Shown one piece after another: positions 58,061 to 64,000 of a stretch of 64,000 bases of DNA. This stretch comes from Gammaproteobacteria bacterium (GTDB taxonomy: Bacteria; Pseudomonadota; Gammaproteobacteria; Steroidobacterales; Steroidobacteraceae): assembly GCA_011391405.1 (NCBI GenBank), contig JAABQQ010000271.1, positions 1 through 64,000 of the forward strand, in the 5' to 3' direction. Position 1 is the first letter of the stretch. Each line of letters begins with the position of its first letter. The notes beneath the pieces are model-generated. The model did no database searches. It was not told the DNA's origin and worked only from the letters and a program-made list of their open reading frames with translations. Made by a program: the position numbers and the translations under genes.

Positions 58061-58240
58061 TTACTCGACTTCGTTCAGGCGCAGGCGCAGCTTCTCGAGC
58101 ACGCTCGCTTCCCAACCGAAGTCCTCGGTTTCCGCCGGCAGCACGGGAAGTGCCTCGACTCGCGCGGCGATGCGACTCAGCGCCACGGACTCCCAGTCCC
58201 CGGCAGTGCGCTCGTCGTTCGGCTCAGATATGCGGTTCAT
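58061..58240 (-). CDS. Small acidic protein of unknown function
   Basis: 59 aa: MNRISEPNDERTAGDWESVALSRIAARVEALPVLPAETEDFGWEASVLEKLRLRLNEVE. Mostly helical and acidic, with no recognised family. GGAGAG lies upstream of the ATG at 58240. It stands alone between the queuosine transporter and Hsp15 genes, on the same strand as both. Confidence 0.55.
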   Translation of the reverse strand: MNRISEPNDERTAGDWESVALSRIAARVEALPVLPAETEDFGWEASVLEKLRLRLNEVE

Positions 58241-58330
58241 GATCCAGGCTCTCCAGGAAGGCTGCCAAGATACCCGGCACACGCGCGGACGGCTGTGAGG
58301 CCGGTCACGAACCCGTGGCAGACAGGGAGA

Positions 58331-58810
58331 CTATTGTAAATCGTCGTCCGCCAAGCCTCCCCGCCCCTTCACGATCCGCATCAGGTCGCGCCTTTCGCGC
58401 TTGTCGGGGCGCCCGCTGGAGACGGGTCCGGACAGCCGGTTGAGTTCGCGGATGTGAGCCCGGCCGGCCTCGCTCTCTGCCGTTTCGCGGTAGTGCTGGC
58501 GGGCTTCGGCGGCCGGCCCGCGCCGCACCGGAATCGACACCACGTCGACGACGAACCGCTCGCGTTCCCGCGTGATCAGCAGCCGGTCGCCCGGCTTCAC
58601 GATGCGCGATGCCTTGATGCGATCGCCGTCCACCTGCACGTGCCCGCCATCGACGGCCTCCTGCGCGAGGCTGCGGGTCTTGAAGAACCGGGTGCACCAG
58701 AGCCATTTGTCGACCCGCAGCGAGCCGCACTTCCCAGCGGGGCCGCTGGGGCCGTCCTGTTCATCGTCGTCGCCGTGCCGGCGCGACGGCTCGTTCTTGC
58801 GGGGTGCCAC
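58331..58810 (-). CDS. hslR: S4-domain heat-shock protein Hsp15 (ribosome rescue)
   Basis: 159 aa. After an acidic/basic N-terminal extension, [79 protein letters not shown] is an S4 RNA-binding domain with the Hsp15 continuation. The tail [19 protein letters not shown] matches the E. coli HslR C-terminus. It binds free 50S subunits carrying nascent chains. A GTG start is used, with 56 bp to the divergent kbl gene. The N-terminal 25-residue extension is longer than in E. coli. Confidence 0.9.
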   Translation of the reverse strand: MAPRKNEPSRRHGDDDEQDGPSGPAGKCGSLRVDKWLWCTRFFKTRSLAQEAVDGGHVQVDGDRIKASRIVKPGDRLLITRERERFVVDVVSIPVRRGPAAEARQHYRETAESEAGRAHIRELNRLSGPVSSGRPDKRERRDLMRIVKGRGGLADDDLQ

Positions 58811-58866
58811 GGTGTGATTATAAGGCCCTTATACTTCGCCTTTCGCAGCCGCAGGCACCCTACCCC

Positions 58867-60057
58867 ATGGATCGTGGTTTTCTCGACCGACTGGCCGCCC
58901 AGACCGAAGACCTGAAGGGCGCCGGTCTCTTCAAGCCGGAGCGCGTGCTGGCGTCGCCGCAGCAACCCGTGGTCAGGCTCGCCGATGGCCGCGAACTGAT
59001 CAACCTCTGCGCCAACAATTACCTCGCGCTCGCGAACCATCCGTCGATCCGCGAAGCCGCTCACCGCGCACTCGACCGTTACGGTTATGGCATGGCCTCA
59101 GTGCGCTTCATCTGTGGCACGCAGAGCGTGCACAAGGAACTCGAGGCGCGCCTCAGCTCGTTCCTCGGCATGGACGACACGATCCTGTATTCGTCGTGCT
59201 TCGACGCCAACGGCGGGCTGTTCGAGACCTTGCTCGACGAGCAGGACGCGGTGATCAGCGACGCGCTCAACCATGCCAGCATCATCGACGGCGTTCGCCT
59301 GTGCAAGGCGCAGCGCCTGCGCTACGCCAACGACGACATGGACGAGCTCGAGTCCCGCCTCAAGGAAGCGTCCGGCGCGCGGGTGAAGCTCATTGCGACC
59401 GACGGCGTGTTCTCGATGGACGGCGTCATCGCGCGCCTGCGGGAAATCTGCGATCTCGCCGACCGCTACGGCGCGCTCGTGATGGTGGACGACTCGCACG
59501 CCACTGGCTTCATCGGCCAGGGGGGCCGCGGCACGCCGGAGTTCCGCGACGTGATGGGTCGCATCGACATCCTCACGGGCACGCTCGGCAAGGCACTCGG
59601 CGGCGCGGCGGGTGGCTACACCGCTGCGCGCAAGGAAATCGTCGGCTGGCTGCGGCAGCGTTCCCGTCCGTACCTGTTCTCGAACAGCGTCCCGCCCGTG
59701 ATCGCGGCAACGACCTTGCGCGTGCTCGACCTGATCGAGGATGGCGACGAGTTACGCGCGAACCTGCGTCACAACACCGCGCACTTCCGCCAGCGCATGA
59801 CCGAGGCGGGCTTCGCCATCGTGCCGGGCGAGCACCCGATCGCGCCGGTCATGCTGGGCGACGCGGCCCTTGCCTCGAAGTTCGCAGAAAAGCTGCTGGA
59901 GCGCGGCGTCTACGTCATCGGCTTCTCGTACCCCGTCGTCCCCATGGGCAAGGCCCGCATCCGCACGCAGATGACCGCGGGTCACTCGCTGGAGCAGCTG
60001 GATCGGGCCATCGAGGGATTCATCGCCGTCGGCCGCGAACTCGGCGTCATCCACTGA
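58867..60057 (+). CDS. kbl: Glycine C-acetyltransferase (2-amino-3-ketobutyrate CoA ligase)
   Basis: 396 aa (E. coli 398). PLP fold type [72 protein letters not shown], and the PLP lysine in [47 protein letters not shown] closes it. It converts 2-amino-3-oxobutyrate and CoA to glycine and acetyl-CoA. tdh follows 71 bp later, the E. coli order. Confidence 0.96.
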   Translation: MDRGFLDRLAAQTEDLKGAGLFKPERVLASPQQPVVRLADGRELINLCANNYLALANHPSIREAAHRALDRYGYGMASVRFICGTQSVHKELEARLSSFLGMDDTILYSSCFDANGGLFETLLDEQDAVISDALNHASIIDGVRLCKAQRLRYANDDMDELESRLKEASGARVKLIATDGVFSMDGVIARLREICDLADRYGALVMVDDSHATGFIGQGGRGTPEFRDVMGRIDILTGTLGKALGGAAGGYTAARKEIVGWLRQRSRPYLFSNSVPPVIAATTLRVLDLIEDGDELRANLRHNTAHFRQRMTEAGFAIVPGEHPIAPVMLGDAALASKFAEKLLERGVYVIGFSYPVVPMGKARIRTQMTAGHSLEQLDRAIEGFIAVGRELGVIH

Positions 60058-60128
60058 TACATGGCACTGACGCCCGGCCGTCGAACTGACTGTACCGGGC
60101 GCTGACCGCACCGCTGGAGCATCGAAGC

Positions 60129-61157
60129 ATGAAGGCACTGGTCAAGGCAAAAGCCGAACCTGGCATCTGGATGGAGAACATTCCGGAGCCCCGCGTCGGC
60201 CCCAACGACGTGCTGATCAAGGTCGGCAAGACCGCGATCTGCGGCACGGACATGCACATCTACCTCTGGGACCAGTGGGCGCAGAAGACGATCCCCGTAC
60301 CGATGGCCGTGGGCCACGAGTACGTGGGCAAAATCGTCGAACTGGGCAGCGAGGTCCAGGGCTTCAAGGTCGGCGACCGCGTGTCGGGTGAAGGCCACAT
60401 CACCTGCGGCTACTGCCGCAACTGCCGCGCCGGGCGCCGCCACCTCTGCCGCAACACGGTCGGCGTAGGGGTGAACCGCCAGGGCTGCTTCGCCGAGTAT
60501 CTCGTGATCCCCGCGTTCAACGCGTTCAAGCTCAGCGACGCGATCACGGACGACGTGGCCTCGATCCTCGATCCGTTCGGCAACGCGACGCACACGGCGC
60601 TGTCGTTCAACCTGGTCGGCGAAGACGTGCTGATCACGGGCGCGGGCCCGATCGGCATCATGGCCGTCGCGATCGCGCGTCACGTGGGCGCACGCCACAT
60701 CGTGATCACCGACGTCAACGACTACCGGCTCGATCTCGCGCGCAAGATGGGCGCGACGAAGGCCGTCAACGTGAGCCGCGATACGCTCGACCAGACGATG
60801 ACGGACCTCGGCATGGTCGAGGGCTTCGACGTCGGCCTCGAGATGTCGGGCAACCCGGCGGCGTTCCGCGACCTGCTGCGCACGATGCACCACGGCGGCA
60901 GCGTCGCGCTGCTCGGCATCCCGCCCGAGGACACCGCCATCGACTGGAACCAGGTGATCTTCAAGGGCCTGGTGATCAAGGGCGTCTATGGGCGCGAGAT
61001 GTTCGAGACCTGGTACAAGATGTCGGCGATGCTGCAGAGCGGCCTCGACATCTCGCCGGTCATCACCCACCGGTTGCCGATCGCCGAGTTCCGCGACGGT
61101 TTCGAGATCATGCGCAGCGGCCAGTCGGGCAAGGTGATCCTGGATTGGGCGGCATGA
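60129..61157 (+). CDS. tdh: L-threonine 3-dehydrogenase
   Basis: 342 aa (E. coli 341). Zinc-dependent medium-chain dehydrogenase. The catalytic Cys lies in [28 protein letters not shown] carries the next ligand, the structural zinc lobe is [15 protein letters not shown], and the Rossmann motif is [20 protein letters not shown]. It oxidises threonine to 2-amino-3-oxobutyrate, the substrate of the adjacent kbl product, giving the threonine-to-glycine pathway. Confidence 0.96.
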   Translation: MKALVKAKAEPGIWMENIPEPRVGPNDVLIKVGKTAICGTDMHIYLWDQWAQKTIPVPMAVGHEYVGKIVELGSEVQGFKVGDRVSGEGHITCGYCRNCRAGRRHLCRNTVGVGVNRQGCFAEYLVIPAFNAFKLSDAITDDVASILDPFGNATHTALSFNLVGEDVLITGAGPIGIMAVAIARHVGARHIVITDVNDYRLDLARKMGATKAVNVSRDTLDQTMTDLGMVEGFDVGLEMSGNPAAFRDLLRTMHHGGSVALLGIPPEDTAIDWNQVIFKGLVIKGVYGREMFETWYKMSAMLQSGLDISPVITHRLPIAEFRDGFEIMRSGQSGKVILDWAA

Positions 61158-61161
61158 GGAA

Positions 61162-61182
61162 GGGGTTAGGGGTTAGGGGTTA
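61162..61182 (+). repeat. Three tandem GGGGTTA heptamers after tdh
   Basis: GGGGTTA occurs three times in a row, preceded by GGAA and followed by GG, between tdh and the aldolase gene. The stretch could form G-rich structures. Nothing else is seen in 61158-61293 apart from AGGAAGCGAAGCC, the aldolase ribosome-binding site. Confidence 0.9.
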
Positions 61183-61293
61183 GGCAGAAGCCGCTGCGCG
61201 GGGCAGGCTTCAGGACTGCGGCCTTCCGCGGTCGTTGGGCCGTCAAAACCGGTTAAAATCGAGGACTGGACTCCCCCCATAGGAAGCGAAGCC

Positions 61294-62358
61294 ATGCCCC
61301 TCGTCTCGATGCGCCAGCTGCTTGACCACGCCGCCGAAAACCACTACGGGCTGCCGGCGTTCAACGTCAACAACCTCGAGCAGGTCCGCGCGATCATGGA
61401 AGCGGCCGACGAAACCAACAGCCCGGTGATCATGCAGGGCTCGGCTGGCGCGCGTAAGTACGCGGGTGAGGCGTTCCTCCGCCACCTGATCCAGGCGGCC
61501 ATCGAGGCGTATCCGCACATCCCGGTCGTCATGCACCAGGACCACGGGCAGTCGCCGGCGGTGTGCATGAGTGCCATCCGCTCCGGCTTCTCGAGCGTGA
61601 TGATGGACGGCTCGCTCAAGGAAGACGGCAAGACGCCCTCCTCCTACGAATACAACGTCGAGACCTCGCGCAAGGTCGTCGACTTCGCGCACTCGATCGG
61701 CATCACGGTCGAAGCCGAACTCGGCGTGCTCGGCTCGCTCGAGACGATGCAGGCGGACAAGGAAGACGGCCATGGCGCCGAAGGCCACATCACGCGCGAA
61801 GACCTGCTGACCGACCCTGACCAGGCCGCCGACTTCGTCAAGCAGACGCAGTGCGACGCGCTGGCGATCGCCATCGGCACCTCGCACGGCGCCTACAAGT
61901 TCACGCGCAAGCCCACGGGCGACATCCTCGCGATCGAGCGCATCAAGGACATCCACGCGCGTATCCCCAACACGCACCTGGTGATGCACGGCTCGTCGAG
62001 CGTGCCGCAGGAGTGGCTCGAGGTCATCCGCAAGCACGGTGGACAGATGAAGGAAACCTACGGCGTGCCGGTCGAGGAAATCGTGACGGGCATCAAGCAC
62101 GGCGTGCGCAAGATCAACATCGACACCGACATCCGCCTGGCGATGACGGGCGCAATCCGCAAGCACATGTCCGAGAAGCCCTCCGAGTTCGATCCGCGCA
62201 AGTACCTGGCCGACGCGCAGGCGGCCGCCAGGGGCATCTGCAAGCTGCGCTACGAAGCGTTCGGCTGCGCGGGCCAGGCCTCAAAGATCAAGCCGCTGTC
62301 GCTCGAGAAGATGGCGGAGCGTTACAAGAAGGGCGAGCTGAACCAGGTCGTCAACTGA
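61294..62358 (+). CDS. fba: Class II fructose-bisphosphate aldolase
   Basis: 354 aa. [50 protein letters not shown] opens the class II (CbbA-type) fold. Metal and substrate sites are visible in [65 protein letters not shown] and [20 protein letters not shown]. It interconverts fructose 1,6-bisphosphate and the triose phosphates. ATG at 61294 follows AGGAAG. Confidence 0.95.
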   Translation: MPLVSMRQLLDHAAENHYGLPAFNVNNLEQVRAIMEAADETNSPVIMQGSAGARKYAGEAFLRHLIQAAIEAYPHIPVVMHQDHGQSPAVCMSAIRSGFSSVMMDGSLKEDGKTPSSYEYNVETSRKVVDFAHSIGITVEAELGVLGSLETMQADKEDGHGAEGHITREDLLTDPDQAADFVKQTQCDALAIAIGTSHGAYKFTRKPTGDILAIERIKDIHARIPNTHLVMHGSSSVPQEWLEVIRKHGGQMKETYGVPVEEIVTGIKHGVRKINIDTDIRLAMTGAIRKHMSEKPSEFDPRKYLADAQAAARGICKLRYEAFGCAGQASKIKPLSLEKMAERYKKGELNQVVN

Positions 62359-62369
62359 CACACGCCACC

Positions 62370-63449
62370 ATGACTTCCCTGTTCGACCCGGTATCGATGA
62401 CACGCGGCCCCGGCCTGAAGAACCGCTTCATGCTGGCGCCGCTCACCAACCTGCAGAGCCACGTCGACGGCACGCTCGCTGACGACGAATACCACTGGCT
62501 GACGCTGCGTGCGCAAGGCGGCTTCGGCGCCACGATGACCTGCGCATCGCACGTCCAGGCGCAGGGACAGGGCTTTCCCGGCCAGCTCGGCTGCTGGTCG
62601 GACGCGCACCTGGCCGGATTGACACGACTTGCAGCGGGCATCAAGGCCGCAGGCAGCGCGGCTTACGTGCAACTGCATCACGCCGGCATGCGCTCGCCGC
62701 GGGACCTGATCGGTACGCAACCCGTCTGCCCGTCGGACGATGCGGAAACCGGGTCGCGCGCGCTGACGCTGGCGGAGGTCGAACAGCTGCGCGAGGACTT
62801 CATCGCAGCCGCGGTGCGCGCTGAACGCGCCGGCTTCGACGGCGCGGAGCTCCACGGCGCGCACGGCTACCTCCTGAGTCAGTTCGTGAGCAGCGCGTAC
62901 AACCGGCGCAAGGATCGATACGGCGGTTCGCTGGAGAACCGCTGCCGCATCGTGTATGAGATCATCGACGGCATCCGGGCGCGCTGCCGCCCGGACTTCA
63001 CGCTCGGCATCCGCGTTTCGCCCGAACGCTTCGCACTGCTGCTCGCCGAGATGCGCGAATTCGTGCAGGGCTTGCTGCACGACGGCCGGCTCGATTTCAT
63101 CGACCTGTCGCTGTGGGACGTGTTCAAGGAACCGAACGAGGACGGGTTCAAGTCGAAGCCGCTGGTCGACTGGTTCATGGACCTGGACCGCCGCGACGTG
63201 AAGGTCGGCGTGGCCGGCAAGATCATGGATGCGGCGACGGCGCGCAGATGCCTCGAGCACGGCGCGGATTTCGTCACGATCGGGCGTGCCGCGATCCTGC
63301 ATCACGACTTCCCTGAACGGGTGCGTGCGAACCCCGATTTTGCCGCGATGCCGCTGCCCGTGAGCGCCGGGCACCTGCGTGCGGAAGGCCTGGGCCCCGC
63401 GTTCGTCGGTTACATGAAGACCTGGAAAAGTTTCGTCGCCGAGGCGTAA
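62370..63449 (+). CDS. Old Yellow Enzyme family NADH:flavin oxidoreductase
   Basis: 359 aa. MTSLFDPVSMTRGPGLKNRFMLAPLTNLQSHVDGTLADDEYHWL begins the FMN barrel. Later blocks are YVQLHHAGMRSP, AERAGFDGAELHGAHGYLLSQFVSSAYNRRKDRYGGSLENRCRIVYEII and VGVAGKIMDAATARRCLEHGADFVTIGRAAILHHDFPERV. It belongs to the short 2,4-dienoyl-CoA reductase-like branch without the C-terminal FeS/FAD part. It follows fba by 11 nt and may share its transcript. Substrate unknown. Confidence 0.88.
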   Translation: MTSLFDPVSMTRGPGLKNRFMLAPLTNLQSHVDGTLADDEYHWLTLRAQGGFGATMTCASHVQAQGQGFPGQLGCWSDAHLAGLTRLAAGIKAAGSAAYVQLHHAGMRSPRDLIGTQPVCPSDDAETGSRALTLAEVEQLREDFIAAAVRAERAGFDGAELHGAHGYLLSQFVSSAYNRRKDRYGGSLENRCRIVYEIIDGIRARCRPDFTLGIRVSPERFALLLAEMREFVQGLLHDGRLDFIDLSLWDVFKEPNEDGFKSKPLVDWFMDLDRRDVKVGVAGKIMDAATARRCLEHGADFVTIGRAAILHHDFPERVRANPDFAAMPLPVSAGHLRAEGLGPAFVGYMKTWKSFVAEA

Positions 63450-63452
63450 CCC

Positions 63453-63480
63453 CGGCACCGATCCCGCGGCACCGATCCCG
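63453..63480. repeat. Tandem 14-bp duplication
   Basis: CGGCACCGATCCCG occurs twice head to tail immediately after the oxidoreductase stop, at the start of the convergent interval that carries repeats C1 and C2. No gene is visible in 63450-63753. Confidence 0.9.
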
Positions 63481-63530
63481 CGCATGCGTCGCGTCGCGGG
63501 CGACCGGTCCGGGATCTGCCCTCGATCTTA

Positions 63531-63544
63531 GAAAGGCAGGCGTG
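63531..63544. repeat. Degenerate copy of the GGAAAGGCAGACACG core
   Basis: GAAAGGCAGGCGTG differs from the core by a few bases and has no complementary right arm. It precedes repeat C1 and is probably a decayed half-copy. Confidence 0.5.
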
Positions 63545-63552
63545 TTCTCTCA

Positions 63553-63630
63553 GGGCGTCCGATCCGGGACCTACCCCCGAGCTTGGAAAGGCAGACACGC
63601 GCTCGCGGGTAGGTCCCGGATCGGACGCCC
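63553..63630. repeat. Inverted repeat C1, 30-bp stem, constant loop
   Basis: The arms 63553-63582 and 63601-63630 pair over 30 bp with one mismatch. The 18-nt loop TTGGAAAGGCAGACACGC (63583-63600) contains the shared core. The stem is unrelated to repeats A and B. It lies between the oxidoreductase gene and the convergent uppP gene. Confidence 0.95.
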
Positions 63631-63662
63631 GTGATGCGGCGCATGCAGCGTCGAGAGTGGAT

Positions 63663-63724
63663 GATCCGGAGCCTTTGCCCAAGCGCGTGTCTGCCTTTCC
63701 AAGCTTGGGGGAAGGCTCCGGATC
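63663..63724. repeat. Inverted repeat C2, 22-bp stem, same loop reversed
   Basis: The arms 63663-63684 and 63703-63724 pair over 22 bp with two adjacent mismatches. The loop at 63685-63702 is exactly the reverse complement of C1's 18-nt loop. C2 ends 29 nt before the uppP stop. Confidence 0.95.
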
Positions 63725-63753
63725 GTCCGCTCGTAGCACCGCTGCGTGACCGC

Positions 63754-64000
63754 TCAGGCGCCCCAGCGGATCAGGCCGCTCCAGGCCGTAAACAGCACCA
63801 GCACGCCGAAGGCAATGCGGTACCAGGCGAACGGCACGAAGGTGTGGGTTGCGACGTAGCGGATCAGCCAGCGCACGCAGGCAAACGCCGAAACGAACGC
63901 CGCCACCATGCCGACGACCCAGATGCCGAGGTCGTCGAGCGCAAGCAGCTCGCGTTCCTTGTACAGCGAGTACAGGGAGGCAATACCGAGCGTCGGAATG
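63754..64000 (-). CDS. uppP: Undecaprenyl-diphosphatase (UppP/BacA), C-terminal part only
   Basis: The 3' end of the gene is present; the 5' end lies beyond the window. The visible 80 residues ([73 protein letters not shown]) match the last helices of BacA-type UppP: the inner [14 protein letters not shown] helix and the FxxFAWYRIxFG motif. It recycles undecaprenyl pyrophosphate for cell-wall synthesis in the inner membrane. The catalytic N-terminal repeat is not visible here. Confidence 0.82.
   Translation of the reverse strand, partial: IPTLGIASLYSLYKERELLALDDLGIWVVGMVAAFVSAFACVRWLIRYVATHTFVPFAWYRIAFGVLVLFTAWSGLIRWGA

Noticed and set aside
63553-63724. Simple bidirectional rho-independent terminators for C1/C2
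   Set aside because: No T-run follows either stem and the loop, not the stem, is conserved; termination may be a side effect but does not explain the pattern.

Overview
The window is high-GC, densely coded chromosomal DNA of a Gammaproteobacterium. The strongest placement evidence is gene order. From 38 to 51 kb it carries tRNA-Ser(UGA), serS, rarA, a vanZ-like gene, lolA, ftsK, trxB, a FemAB-like gene, aat, infA, clpA and clpS. This is essentially the Escherichia coli clpS-clpA-infA-aat-trxB-ftsK-lolA-rarA-serS neighbourhood, with a FemAB-like gene where E. coli has cydCD and no lrp. UrcA, several secreted peptidases and serine hydrolases, Old Yellow Enzymes and GMC oxidoreductase genes suggest a free-living heterotroph, perhaps a Steroidobacter/Nevskia/Xanthomonas-like lineage. 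That finer placement is inference.

0-38 kb is accessory and metabolic. It holds the end of a tandemly duplicated TolB/TPR protein, a tyrosine phenol-lyase, a trypsin-like protease and an Old Yellow Enzyme. Three toxin-antitoxin-type pairs lie between 7.6 and 19.4 kb. Other genes are a zinc-sensing diguanylate cyclase, a Rieske-flavodoxin fusion, an amidohydrolase/cupin pair, M28 and M20 peptidases, a tautomerase/cupin operon facing a winged-helix/TPR regulator, two rhodaneses, an MscS channel and a Tat-exported GMC dehydrogenase pair. The region is littered with broken genes: methionine adenosyltransferase, a doubly deleted beta-lactamase-like gene, an esterase C-terminus, an IS21 istA head, and possible HicA and beta-helix scraps. 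A TIR-TPR membrane protein with a co-directional secreted protein lies just downstream of tRNA-Ser, next to the IS21 scrap.

38-64 kb is core: translation and proteolysis (SerS, IF-1, and the N-degron set Aat/ClpS/ClpA), chromosome segregation (FtsK), lipoprotein export (LolA), redox (TrxB), a type II secretion block gspC-D-E-F, a queuosine-precursor transporter, Hsp15, threonine catabolism (kbl-tdh), class II aldolase, a second Old Yellow Enzyme and the C-terminal part of uppP.

The most unusual signal is a family of long inverted repeats in two convergent intergenic regions (infA/clpA and 63.5-63.7 kb). Each region has a pair in opposite orientation. All four copies share the same 16-nt tip, GGAAAGGCAGACACGC, but the long, nearly perfect stems differ completely in sequence. 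I do not recognise this as a described repeat class.
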